NCBI GenBank assembly: GCA_028095005.1
Contig: CM051460.1
Location: 72,889,676 to 72,953,675, forward strand
DNA length: 64,000 bases
From: Rhynchospora pubera
Lineage: Eukaryota > Streptophyta > Magnoliopsida > Poales > Cyperaceae
Reading direction: 5' to 3'
Of this stretch, positions 51,348-63,570 are shown piece after piece. The position numbers were made by a program, and so were the translations under genes. How positions within the stretch are numbered: position 1 is the first letter of the stretch; each line of letters opens with the position of its first letter. Under the pieces are notes generated by a model. That model was given only the letters and a program-made list of their open reading frames with translations. It had not been told where the DNA came from and ran no database searches.

Positions 51348-52402
51348 GTACAAGCATTACAAAAAATACAGACAATAATTCGTGTATCCAAATGAAGTGA
51401 AAACAGGTACAGCTCAATTCTAGCACATTCATTATCAAGTGCATTAAGGCACATACAGATAAGAAATTGGTACAACCCAATTCAATGAAAGCATGATTAG
51501 CCAATACCAGAAAGAGTACTGCTAACAAGAAAGGTTGGTACTGCAATAGTTCAAATCACAAATGGCATATCTAATAACAAGAATCAATCAAAGCATACGA
51601 AAATCAACTACACTTGTAACTGCAACCAGACTTTGGTACCAAATTGAAACTCTCTAGATATATCAAGTATTCAAGTCATCGTTAAAAAAAGTATAATATA
51701 CTATTTTAACAGTGAGCACTACAATCAGTCTCTGCAACCACCAAAATTGAGAAATTGTTACCGCCTATCAACCACCAAAAAAAGAAGTTCAGAAATCATG
51801 CCAAATAGTCACTCTCTGATGGAGGGGAGGCAGAGAGACGGGGAGAGAGGCGACGAAGAACACGGTTTGCTACGATTTGCTTCGATCGGCAGAGAAGAGG
51901 TGGAGGTGGAGGATCGAGAGGGAGATAATTGCGGAGGAGTCATTAACTTCGATCTGCTTAGCTTCCACGACGCTTAGCCATCGTTCGCCTCCTTTCTCTC
52001 TCTCGCTTTAGGCGTTTTTTTTTTTTTTTTTTTGATGGTTTTTGGATCCGCTTGAGAAGCACGCAGAGGATACGGACGGAAATCCAACCCGATAAGAATA
52101 AGAATGGGAGCGGCCGAGCGGAGTGGAAAACATCTGTCGGATTTGATGAACGGTCCGGATCCTGTTCTTTTGATTTTGATTAAGAGAGAGTAGTGTACAA
52201 AATAGTAGTACTAAACAAATATATAAGAAAGACTGTATATAAATGACACTTTTAGATGAAGTGCGTCTGTGCGTGGGATTTTTAAAAGCTTGCTTTAGGC
52301 GTAGAACCTGAGAATGTTCGATAAAAAAGAACATAATAGCCCAAATAATACCTTTATTAAGATCAATGAGTTGGAAATGGTTTTTAAAATTGTCAAAAAA
52401 AG

Positions 52403-52438
<36 letters not shown>

Positions 52439-52976
52439 AGGGGAAAAAAAAGTAAAAACCATATTTAATTAAGAAAATGAAACACTGACGTCATCAAAAT
52501 TATGAAATCAAATTAAGACCAAATACCGATCTTTTTTTATATAAAATATAGAAGACCAGATGCGAAGATGGTAAAGGGTGGCAGCCATCAGAGGCAAATG
52601 TGATTTGGAGGCTGTCTGTCGATCCAGCTGCCAATCGTATACCTTCCTCTAGTGTTTTGGCGAGATCCGAAAACAAAAACTGGTACCAAATTGATACGAG
52701 TCGGCAAGATTTGGAGTATTTGCCCCGAGATGCATACGAAGGATCCAAAAGAGAGGCAGGCAGCATAAAGGGTTGGCTTCTGATTAATGTTGAATAACAG
52801 GAGGTTATATCAGGGGATAAATTTGTGAAATACTGATTATTGACTTTGTGAATGTTTTGAATAGGATAAGCATTACGCGTTGTAATAGTAGTATTCAGTT
52901 TTGGTTACATGGTGTAGAAATTAATAAAGGGGGCCCTGGTATCTTTGTAGGAGGTGCTACTGCCGTTTATCTCTTT

Positions 52977-53117
52977 GGCTCGGTTCGGATGGTGTGGGAA
53001 GAAGGGAAGAAAAAAAATTATAAACAATCCAAACTCTTCACAAAGTTACACACTTCCCAATACTTCTTCCCACTTCTTCTCTTCTTCCCTTCTTCCCACA
53101 CCTATCCAAACGGAGCC
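52977..53117. mobile_element. Tourist-like MITE in the second duplicated block
   Basis: A 141-bp element with GGCTCGGTTCGGATGG...CCAAACGGAGCC ends and TTT duplications (52974-52976, 53118-53120). The first block reads straight through at about 42117-42135 (TTTATCTCTTTGGTAAATC). Confidence 0.85.
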
Positions 53118-53676
53118 TTTGATAAATCTGTTGATTTAGGGATACAAATACTGTTGAACAATTTTGTTGTACATTCTTTCTATTAGTAATAACGGAAAGT
53201 GGTGGGAATTATTCTCACTTAATTCAAAAAAATAAAATTCTGATCTAAATTAATAACCTATTAAGTGGGAAATGGTTGATTAAACTACGTTAAATATAGA
53301 TTTGACATTTTCGTGTAAAGGGGAAGGAAGATAGAGTTGATATTTAAGTCTTTAAAATGCCCTCAAATACTCTTATTAAGCATAACTAGAAACATTAAGT
53401 AATCTAATTTATTTAATTCTGTTTAAAATTTTTTTTAACTCTTTCCATCTTTTTTTTTTTACTTTGAAGGTAATTAGGGAGATGAATGTCTTCCCTACTG
53501 CTCTCTTTCCTTTAAACGATCTATATATCTACCCCCAAATTTTGTTCGCTTGTATATCATTTTCTTTACAAAATTGCTTTCAAGGAAAAAGAAAATCTAA
53601 ATCTTAAGCATAAATTTTCAAAAAAACAACACATTTTGCAATATAATTACTGTTTGAGCTCAATGATGTTGAATGC

Positions 53677-55730
53677 TTATTGTAACTTCATGAAATCATA
53701 TGCACCAGTGCCTGCAATTGCCCCTGTAACAGGAGCCACAAAATATATCCATATTCTTTCGTAATTTCCCTTCGCAATTGCAGGTCCCAATGTGCGAACT
53801 GGATTCATTGATCCGCCAGTTGATGGTCTACAAAAGATATCCAAAAAAGAAAAATAGAGTTGTTCAAATTTATCTGGAAGAGAAATTTTGGATGCAAACC
53901 AGATAGCATGTATGAACTACAAATTTAGTTTAACTTACCCAGCAATTAAAATGTTTAGAAAAACTGTTCCCCCAATTGCAATCCCAGCTAGCTTTTTGTT
54001 CTGTAACAGATTCAAATTTAGATATTAGTAAATGGGTACGTAAATGGGTGTTATAGGCCATGAAACGGACAATGCATTTCAGTGAGATTAATTTACAATG
54101 AGTTGTACTTACTGCTTTGAGGTCAAATGCCAGTGAAGTGATGACGAACAAGAGGATAAACGTTATCAGAAACTCAAGAAAGAAAGCTCGACCAGTACTG
54201 ATTGTTGGTACAGTAACTCCCCCATTGTGGAAAGGATGAAAGATGAACTTGAGCGCAAATGATGCACAAATGGAGCCTAAAACCTGAGCAGCTATGTAGA
54301 GGGGCACATAAACAAACGGGAAATGGCGAAACATTGACAGAGCAATTGTGACGCCAGGGTTTAGATGCGCGCCTGAGATGTGACCAGTTGAGAGAATAAC
54401 AACAGCTACTGCTGTGCCGGCAGAAGCCGCTTTTCCAATTAGTGTTTCGGCATTTGGGTACTTGGCATCCACTATTGGCGTAGCGGCTGCACCAAAAATC
54501 ATGATGAATGTGCCAATGAACTCAGATGCTATCTAAAATATTTAAGGAAGCCAGTTTTAGTGGAAATATTAATTTGATAAATATTCAAGACAAAATAATT
54601 ATGTAAAGAGAGTTGGAACTGACATCCTTTCTCTTTTTTCAAGGGTATATTGAAAAAGCTCCATGCTATGTTGAAATAAATAAAAAAAGCTAAAAATTGA
54701 AGTCATGATAATTGGTATTCATGTAGCAGAGAAGACGTGCTTATTTGTCAAAGTTTCAAATACGTGATAATTTATTATTCTAGTATACGAACTGTTCTTC
54801 TAATGATCTTATATCATTTTTTGCGATTAAATAAAATTATTTAAATATTAACAAATTCTTTCGCGGATAAATAACCCCAGTTATCGATTTGGGATATTTC
54901 ACATATGTTTGGCAAACATGTTGGCTTATGATTTTAAGAATGTTCTTCGTAGGAAAGACAGAAGTAATGCTTTGCCATGAAATTTTAGTTTGCATGAAAA
55001 TACTTTTACATTAAAAAAGAGATCGACACAGAGAGAGAGAGAGTGAAAATTGAGTGCCCAAGAACCCGTATATCCACTGTGTCCTGACTTCAAAGAAAAT
55101 TTTAAGGTACAAGCTAGAGTGTTAAATTTGGTGGAGTGAATTATTCTTAATTATTGGGTTAAAAATTTTTGTTTAATTTTTAGACAGGCAGGTTTAAGAT
55201 AATCCAACTATTTATTGCCGAACCAAAGACATAATTTAAGGAGGAAAAAGGCATTATTTTATTAATATCATCAGTTTTCTAACTACCCTCATACCAAAAA
55301 GATAAGAGAAGACCATTCAAATAAGCAAAATTATAGTTGCACCCGCCTATACCATTTTCCAAATTCATGTCGAATTATCAAGTGTTTGTTAATAATATAG
55401 AAAAAAGGCAAAGCATACATGTCATAAGAAACCAAGATTTCATTACGTTTTTTTTTTTTAAAAAAAAAGAAAAAAGAAAAACAGGGGTCTTCATTTAACG
55501 TTTTAACAAGTAGCAGCCTAACATTTCCTAATCAACTCAAAATTTCTGCATGCATTTCTCCTACACATTATTCTCAGAAGCAAAAAGACCACTATACAAA
55601 ACAAGAAGCACATCAATTTCAGAAAATGTTACACGTAATTTAAAGTAAAATCAAATGAACATACCATTTTTAGCACAGAAACTCCAGGATCAGGTAGCAG
55701 CTTAAGGCACCTGTCGCTTTGGCACATCAT
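53677..55730 (-). CDS. NIP-type aquaporin, copy 2 (NPG/NPV)
   Basis: Four exons: 55730-55665, 54532-54113, 54000-53939 and 53827-53677, giving 232 aa. It is the tandem paralogue of 43265-47660 with the same intron positions. The first pore motif reads HLNPGVT (glycine codon at 54353-54355) instead of NPA; the second is GGSMNPVRT. Other changes from copy 1 are few: four residues fewer in the N terminus (MMCQSDRCLKLL), R to K before YPN, S to M-type changes in loop B (ALSMF), L to V (QVLGS), A to G (STGRA), V to A (SLAFD), N to K (AKGNY) and L to F (IYFVAP). The reading frame is intact, so it is probably expressed. The NIP5/NIP6-type role in small-solute transport is inferred from family resemblance. 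Confidence 0.9.
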
Positions 55731-55791
55731 CCTTCTTTCCCTCTTTTGAGACAATTTGGAATGAATCCCCTTTAGTCATCTTTATATCTAT

Positions 55792-55980
55792 GGCTCCGTT
55801 TGGATGTGTTGAGAATAAGGTAGGAAGAAGGAAGAAGGGAAGAAATTTATTGAGAAGAGATAAATTTATTGGGAAGTGTGTAACTTTTGTGAAGAGTTTG
55901 GATGGTTAGGAATAAATTTATTGAAAAAAATTCCTTATTCCTTGTTCCTTCTTCCCACTTCCCACCATCCAAACACAGCC
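55792..55980. mobile_element. Tourist-like MITE upstream of NIP copy 2
   Basis: A 189-bp element with GGCTCCGTTTGGATG...CATCCAAACACAGCC ends and TAT duplications (55789-55791, 55981-55983). It lies 62 bp upstream of the start codon. The matching site in block 1 (about 47711-47725, TTTATACCTATATCAC) is empty. Confidence 0.9.
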
Positions 55981-56410
55981 TATATCACATCTACTAGACT
56001 ACCACTCCGGGGGTACATACATATAAATTTTTGTCCTTTTTTTTTTTCCTTGTAGTTGCTTGGAGACTTGAAAATTTCCTCGTCAATATCGTATTAAATA
56101 TACCCAGCTATTGGATTAGAAGGTCAACTACAATTTTCTTATATACCGATAATGCAATGTCGACATAGATAGGATAATAAAAGTGCATAGAATAGTTTTG
56201 TGCGCGAAGTACCATGAAGATCACATCTTATACATCATGTACATTATTACAATACATGACCCAGAAATGGAGAGACATGAAAGAGCATACTACAGGTCGC
56301 GACAAGAACCAATTTCTCAAGCATGGCATAATCCATGGTGTTTCCAGCTAGTGTGATGACCCAGAAATTAAAGTAGCACAAGCGGGCGGGTTTGTGCCTC
56401 TTTTTTTATA

Positions 56411-56568
56411 GGCCCGTTTGGATCGTATGGAAATTGGAGGAATAGATTCTTCCCTAGACGTAAATTTATTATAAACAATCCAAACTCTTCACAAAATTAC
56501 ACACTTTCCAATACTTTCCGACTAAGAATAGACTATTTCTCTTATTCCTAAGCAATCCAAACGGAGCC
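56411..56568. mobile_element. Tourist-like MITE
   Basis: A 158-bp element with GGCCCGTTTGGATCG...CAATCCAAACGGAGCC ends and ATA duplications (56408-56410, 56569-56571). Confidence 0.85.
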
Positions 56569-57475
56569 ATAGATTGCACAAAGAAACAAATGCTCAAGTC
56601 GTCAAAGTTCTTGGATAAAATTACAAATTTTCCTAGCTTACAATCAGAACATTAATTTCTAAAACAGAATTATATTTTCCGAGTTCAATTGCATACAAGC
56701 CAGCGAAGAAACAGAGTATAATTAATATCCTCTATTTTTTCTATTGAATAATTTATGCGTGCAAAATATTTTTAGTTCTACATATGTATTATGTTTAATT
56801 CATAATTACTCTTTATAAAATTATATAATTGTTCCATTATAGTTACAATCTAAAAATTTTAATGTCTTTATTATATTTTAGTGCCAATAAACCTTTCAAT
56901 CTAAAAATTTTGGTGTCATTATTATAATTTCAAGGGTATTTGATGAATGCATTTCTTTCTCTTTAGCAATTGTTATATTTTATTATATGCTACTTGGCTT
57001 TCATCTAAAAATTCTTTGCCCCCGGCCATGACTGACGATGATATAATATTTCGGAAATATTCGCTGAAGCCTATGATAATTAAAAAAAATAAAAAATCTT
57101 CCTTAACAAGGACGACACAACTATATATGTTGACATTTTATACAGCCTGTTCGGGCTCATCATTAAAAAAAAAAAATTTGCAAGTCAATAACTTAATTCA
57201 TCTACCCTGTTATTGTTTAAATGGCAAGCTAGTGCTGCAGTTTATGAAGCAAACTAAAACAACTGTAGTTTAACATGAGAATGGGTCGCTACATCAAGGG
57301 CCGCATTGACTTTGTTCATTATTTTTCACATCATCCATTCATCCAGGCGTCACTTGTGAGTTGTGACAATTAGGATAACTAAGAAAAACATTTAAATTAG
57401 TCATATAAATATTGAATAATTGCTCCACCATTGAAGACCATAAGCGCACAGAGGAGAGAGAGAGAGAGAGGAGAA

Positions 57476-59368
57476 ATGGAAGGGCAGAGCATGATAGAAT
57501 CCCTTACAGTTGATGTAATAGAGGCTCGTAAGGTTGTCGCCTCAGGTCGGCGTTATTTGGACGTCAGGTTTCTTTTTTTTTTCCAGTTACTTTTCTTCTC
57601 TTTAGATTACAAATTTGAGATATTGCGGGTACTGCTTGTAATGTGCATTTCAAAATAATTTCTCCGTTTGAATGGTGTGGGAATAAGAGGAATAAGGGAA
57701 TAAGTATTGGTAAGTATATAATTTTGTGAAAAGTTTGAATTGTTTATAATAAATTTGAGGGTAGGAAAAAACTATTCCCTTATTCCTGCACCCATCCAAA
57801 CGGAGCCTAGGAGAAAGCAAAGTGTACATGGTTGTAGTCGTGACTCGTGATACAAATTACGCACAATTTTTGGTGCTCGTGCTACAGTTAAACGATGTTC
57901 CTCGGTATAAGTCATCCAATTCAAGAATCGCTATAATGTCCTGAAGTTTTTTTTTTTTTAATGTTGTGAAGTTTTACTTAACTCTTTGCGCAGTTTCATA
58001 ATGTTCAAGCAAATTTTCTAGTAATTTGGTAATTAATTAGTTTCAATGACTAATTTGTGGTGATGACAATTGAAATATAAAGGTTGCCAGAGGTCTTTGA
58101 GGCCGGACATGTGGAAGGAGCAATCAATATTTCTTTTTACTCATCTGTAACTCCCGAAGGTTTTACCTTTTTTTTTTTTTCTCTTTATGCCTTTTTGTTG
58201 CAATCCACATTTCTTTTCGTCTGGTATATCAAAATATCAAATACATTATTTTCCCTTTCCATTTGTAATTTTTTTATATGTTTCGGTTTTGCTCCATTTT
58301 TTTCTAGTTTTTTAATTATTCCATTTTGCATGTTTGCAGAATTAAACAAACAATCGCTTATTTATTTTATTTATTTACTTTCTCAGAGAAGGTGAAAAAC
58401 CCACAATTTGTTCAGCAAGTTTCTGAGTTATTCGGGAAGGACGACGAATTTATTGTAGTAAGAAAATTTTAGTTCACAAAATTTCACGTCAATTATTAAA
58501 TTATGAGGTAGAGATTCCAATCTCCTATTAGCTTCCATTGGATGAGAAATGAGAACTTTCAACTTTGATACAAGAACGGATTTTATCAGTGAATAATTAG
58601 TAAAAACCTGTATCCTCGAAATTATAATTGCTTAAGAAATTTCATTAGTATGTAATATGGCCCTACTCCTCTTATAGAAAATATCAGTCAAACTCTACCG
58701 CAATTTTGATAAAGAAATTACTATTATTTAGTTAACAATACATTATTCACTATTTTTACCTTATCTTATTTGTAAATCAAAAATGGAAAATGCTGCTATG
58801 AAACTAAATATTTAAATTTGAAAAAAGAAAATGAGAAGTTTGAATAAAGATGTTTCATGCAGCACTATTCTCCTGTGCTTTGGCTTCAGTTTTTTAAAAT
58901 GCATACGACAGTTGTTTGATATAATTTGTACATCTATGTTATGAAAGAACTATATGTTGTACATTTAAATTTTTATTTTTTCACATGCAGAAATTATCGT
59001 TATAATTTATAACAATAGATTTTTCGAGATCCAAAATTCAAATGGTCAATCCAAACCGTTCAAATTGTTCTCCATATTGAAATATCTTTGGAGACCAAAT
59101 TTTATATTTTTTCGAATTTTTTTGCTATTTATTATGATATTTTTAAAAACATTATGATTAGAGTATTTCAGGCCCTCCAATTTGAAAATATCATAATAAA
59201 TAGCAAAAAAATTCGAAAAAATATAAAATTTGGTTTTCAAAGGTATTTGAATATTTTGATCAAGTTGGACGGTTTGGATCGACCGTTTGACTTTTGAATT
59301 TCAAAAAACGAGTCGATAGAAAATTGATGGCACGTGTGATCGATGGCGCGTTAGCCATTTCTCTCTCT

Positions 59369-59419
<51 letters not shown>

Positions 59420-59806
59420 ATGACTAATATGCTATCGATGGCACGGAATCCTCCGTGCCATCATGTCATTTTTCGAGATCCAAAATTCAAATGGTCAATC
59501 CAAACCGTTCAAGTTGTTCTCCATATTGAAATATCTTTGGAGAGCAAATTTTATATTTTTTCGATTTTTTTTTGCTATTTATTATGTTATTTTTAAAAAC
59601 ATTATGATTAGAGTATTTCAGGCCCTCCAATTTGAAAATATCATAATAAATAGCAAAAAAATTCGAAAAAAATGTAAAATTTGATCTCCAAAGATATTTC
59701 AATATTTTGATCAACTTGAACGGTTTGGATCGACCGTTTGACATTTGAATTTTGAAAAACGAGTCGATAGAAAATTCATGGCACGTGCCATCGATGGCGC
59801 GTTAGA

Positions 59807-59896
<90 letters not shown>

Positions 59897-60539
59897 AAAA
59901 AAAAAAACAATCGTTGCCTTACAAACTCGTAGCCTGCTTTAATAATATACACATTTATTTTTATACAACTTTTAAAAAATTAATTGACAAGAAACACTAA
60001 AGATGAAATAAATGTATCACTATAACATGTTGTCGGATAACATTTGGCGAGAACTTGTCCGGCCGAGAAGATATATATTGAACCGAATTTAATAGTTTTC
60101 ATTCTTTTTCTGAAAATTAAAAAAGTACCCCTTGACTTGTGGGTTTTATTAATGTTGTATTTTTATGATTAATAATTCCGGCCTGACGTATTTTTTTACA
60201 TATACACGCAGGCATGCAATTCAGGAGTGCGTTCCAAGCTTGCAACACTTGATCTAGCAAATGCAGTGAGTACTATCTGATTATTTGATTTGTAAATTTA
60301 AATTTGTCGCAAGATCGAACTTTCCATTAAGTGATGAAGATGACAATTTTGGAATAAAAATGCAGATTCAAAGTTTTGTTGAAGGAATTTTTGTATTGTA
60401 ATGGCTGCTTCTTTATGGATTTTATTTTTCCTGTCAATTTTCACTAATGCAGGGTTTTAAGAATGTTAAAAATATGGCTGGTGGATATCTTGCATGGAAG
60501 AAAACCGAAAGTGAAGAAGCTTTAGTGGGTTCCAATTAA
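57476..60539 (+). CDS. Single-domain rhodanese (thiosulfate sulfurtransferase, STR16/STR18-like)
   Basis: Five exons: 57476-57567, 58083-58159, 58387-58457, 60212-60265 and 60453-60539, joining to 126 aa. Landmarks are YLDVR with the CH2A-like LPEVFEAGHVEGAINISF, the active-site loop CNSGVRS (Cys82) and the closing motif GGYLAWKK. The length and single domain match the small Arabidopsis sulfurtransferases STR16 and STR18 (SEN1-like). By family knowledge the cysteine carries a persulfide and moves sulfur from thiosulfate or a similar donor. No transit peptide is visible, so a cytosolic place is likely. The ATG at 57476 follows a GA-rich leader. Introns 1 and 3 contain MITEs and fold-back repeats. 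The catalytic loop has Asn-Val where Arabidopsis enzymes have Gln and Gly/Ala; Cys, Gly and Arg are kept. Confidence 0.9.
57660..57807. mobile_element. Degenerate Tourist-like MITE in rhodanese intron 1
   Basis: Ends TCTCCGTTTGAATGG and CCATCCAAACGGAGCC resemble the other elements of this family here. The left terminus has decayed and the 3-bp duplication is unclear. Confidence 0.7.
59020..59312. mobile_element. Fold-back element 1 in rhodanese intron 3
   Basis: The arms start TTTTTCGAGATCCAAAATTC and pair with GAATTTCAAAAAACGA at the far end. The inner arms TTTTTTTGCTATTTATTATG and CATAATAAATAGCAAAAAAA are complementary. It is about 85-90% like the second unit at 59463-59764. Confidence 0.75.
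59313..59462. repeat. TA/GA microsatellite and spacer between fold-back units
   Basis: Contains (TA)n then (GA)n at about 59372-59419, flanked by ATCGATGGCACG-type sequence that recurs after the second unit. Confidence 0.8.
59463..59764. mobile_element. Fold-back element 2 in rhodanese intron 3
   Basis: A second copy of the palindromic unit, same orientation, with CATGTCATTTTTCGAGATCC at its left. It is followed by CATGGCACGTGCCATCGATG and a long (CT)n(TA)n tract at about 59811-59890. Confidence 0.75.
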
Positions 60540-61353
60540 TGCTGAAGCTGTTATCTGATGCATGCATGTGATGCCTAAAACTATGCAAGTTTGATATGAA
60601 AATAAAGGCATATATTTACGGCTGGAATATTTATTTTTGAATATCATTTTACGGTTGGAATTGATGCAAAAGATTGTCCGTGTTGTTGGCTTTGTATTTC
60701 TTTTTTCCCCTCTTTTGTAGTCTTAAAATTCAATAAGTTTTATTTTGTAAAAAGATAAAAAATAAGGAAATGTAATGGATTTGTAGACTTTTTGTTAACT
60801 TAACTAGTGGGTATTCGAGCGTTGCGCGATCTAATTTTTATTTTCACATTTTTTATTTAATTTCAGTTATAGTGATATTTTTATTATATTGCAAACCGAC
60901 ATAAAAAGATTGAGATATCAGAATTATGTAAAATAACAATAAGACTCCAAAAATATGAAAAGGAAAAAAAGCTACGGAAGCTATTATAAGCATTAATAAA
61001 TAAATAAAGAATCAATAAAGTACTAATAATCAAATCAAAGAGTAGCTACTTAGACAAAAAGAATATTGCATCTGTTTTAAATCAATCAATCTGTCCTTGC
61101 ATACTACCAAGAGACAACAAATAAAACTACGCCAAATTAAATAGCAAGCAAAACAATCTTCTACTTTAATTAAGCCCCAAGCTAACTAAAAGAAAAGATC
61201 AATTGTTGAGGTGTGTAAGATAACGCTTAATATGATTGGTAAATACCAATTAAGACTGAATTTCTCTTAATCCAAGCAAACAATTCTACAATCGAATAAT
61301 GTACAATAGGACCCTCAAATCCTTCCAGGTTGCTACTAACTACTTAAAAAGAA
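60540..61353. other. Rhodanese 3' UTR and intergenic DNA
   Basis: The first 250 bp match the pseudogene fragment at 39.2-39.5 kb. The rest is AT-rich without a recognisable gene. Confidence 0.5.
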
Positions 61354-62449
61354 GGCAAAATTGGATATAACCCCCTCAAATCATCTTCAATTGGAAATAG
61401 CCCCCTCAAATCTTTAAAATTGGACATAACACCCTCTAATCAAGTGTTGTTTGGATATAACCCCTTTTTGTTAATTTGAATTATATTTCAAATAAAAACA
61501 TCATATTTGTAAACTAATGACCAAATTGCCCCCTTCCATTTAACATGTCATCTTTGTGTTACCTTCCCTCTCAATGTTTTGGCTGCACGAAGGCTGCACG
61601 CATGTTTGGACAAAATAATAATGTCAAACCAGGAAAGAAATTTAGTTTTTATCTAAATGGAAAAATTGCCCGCCGATTTGAAGAGGTAATTTTACAGGCC
61701 CTCTATGTCTACATGTAAGAAAGACAAGCTCGATTTATCACGACTTTAAAAAACAGCAGCAAATAAGTAATACCAGTGGGCAGTGCTTTTATTTCATCCC
61801 GGGTATTAACCAATAATCAAGGGCAAAGTAGTAAGTGAATTCCTACTCTCTTTCCATAGGTTACATAAGAGATTTAGGAAAATTGGATCGTGCAGGGCCA
61901 CCTGGATGGAAAAGCTGTACTGATTGGGGCGGACATATATAGAGAATTCAATGGCAGGCTTGATAGCTAGGCTAGTTCTTTTAGATTAAAATTTCTATTA
62001 TATATTCTTAGTAGAATAAAGAATAGAATTTTCAAGTATAATAAAGAAATAAAATCGAAAGACTTTAGAAGAAAGTCTTACCCAAATTCAAATTGATTAA
62101 AAAAATGCAATAAGCTAATAAAATCGGAAGAAAAAGAAAAACTGGGAGACATATGATACTCGCAATTATTTATTCCCAGCAACATAAGCTATTTTTATTT
62201 AACAATTTAAAAAGAATAATTTGATATCGTTGGACTAAGGAAGAGGGAATATGAATCGTTGAAGAGGAAGGGTATTTCAGTCACAAACTTTTTTTATCTG
62301 ATTTTATTTATTTGAAACATGATTGAAATCAATGAAAAGGGGTTATATCCAAACAACACATGATTAGAGGGTGTTATGTCCAATTTTAAAAATTTGAGGC
62401 GATTATTTCCAATTGAGGAAGATTTGAGGGGGTTATATCCAATTTTGCC
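61354..62449. mobile_element. Mutator-like non-autonomous element, about 1.1 kb
   Basis: Inverted ends of about 100 bp start GGCAAAATTGGATATAACC and finish GGTTATATCCAATTTTGCC. Each arm carries three short related blocks (CCCCTCAAATC, CCCTCTAATC). Flanks TAAAAAGAA (61345-61353) and TAAAAGAAA (62450-62458) fit a 9-bp duplication with slight change. No transposase frame. Confidence 0.8.
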
Positions 62450-63570
62450 TAAAAGAAAATCTATTTGACTCTAAAATATCCTATTGAAAGCACCAGTATA
62501 ATGGCACTAACCACAAACGAACATATCATGCCGAAAAACATAATATAGAACTCATAATACAAAACGGCAGACCTTAAGTCCTCTATTTGATATATTTTAA
62601 AGCCCCCTCAAAAGAGCCAACACCAAATGTAGTTGGACTGAACTAACAATACATTATTAGCATGTTTAGGCAAAATTAACAAATTACAAAACTGAACTTT
62701 TTAAGAGGCTTCAGTATCTCATGTTAGCTAAATTTATCCTTGAATGCACAAAATAATTAAACATAGCAGCAACATTGTGTACCTTTTATGGGAGTTTTAG
62801 CAAGGACCACATCTGAAAATGAGGCGACCACAAAAGACATCAGAATTCATGGAGAAAATTGTAACTCAACTAACGAACAAAAGAGCATGAAAATGATCCT
62901 TAAAATTGAAAGTAATAAAGTAAAAAACATTAACGAAACACTAACTACATCCTTCATCATTGACCTACCTATAATCCTCAATCTGATTATATCAGCTGCA
63001 ATCTAATAAAAAAAAACTATTATTTTTAAACTAATATAGAGAACATTTTATGAAAGTAGCAAAAATGAAGAAACGACCTGAGATAAGAAAAGAAACTGAA
63101 AAGATAACATTCATAGGCCTAATAGATAAGTGGTATGGTGTTAATTGAAGAAACCTGCAAACTAAACAAAAAAAAAAGTAAAAAATGCGTACCAGATTAG
63201 TTATTTATTTTTGTTTCTTTTTGTCATGTCTAAAAGAAAGAGCATAGAATGAGTAGTTAGATTGTCTAAGAAGAAAGGCCATATATGTTTAACTCTTACA
63301 GCCCCCAAACAAAAACTAAATGATCAATTGTATTTTAGAAGAAAGATCATATAAATTAACTATCAGAGCAAGAACATTGACCAGACAAAAAATCAGTAAC
63401 AGATCTTGAATCCACCACCTGTGTCTATTGACTTTCAGAGCACTTCTGTACAGCCATCGAATTACAATTTTCCAACAAAGATAACATTCAGAAAAAGTAT
63501 TATTATTTGAAATTAAAGAGGAAGCTTTCAAAGAATCCCTTTACATAAAAGAATGCTCCAATTTACATAC
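62450..63570. other. AT-rich DNA near the right edge, no confident gene
   Basis: Possible introns of a minus-strand gene (see 63571-63663). The frames at 62788-63006 (+) and 63316-63531 (-) have no family resemblance. Confidence 0.35.

Larger units (their letters stand above)
48064..52962. other. Region without a confident gene; possible minus-strand transcription unit
   Basis: CT/GA-rich DNA at 51760-52020 looks like a plant 5' leader on the minus strand, with a 42-codon Ser/Pro-rich frame (MTPPQLSPSRSS...) inside. An exon-like stretch at about 50639-50547 (minus) has a pyrimidine tract, CAG acceptor and GTATGA donor, and another frame lies near 48960-48820 (IERWRQSHVESYEPLQ). None matches a family I recognise and the pieces do not join convincingly. 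Two overlapping frames at 52500-52797 are likewise unassigned. Treat as a weak or decayed gene at best. Confidence 0.25.

Noticed and set aside
51202..51546. 114-codon hydrophobic frame on the minus strand
   Set aside because: Built from a repeated AT-rich unit; the translation is itself repetitive and lacks a start context.
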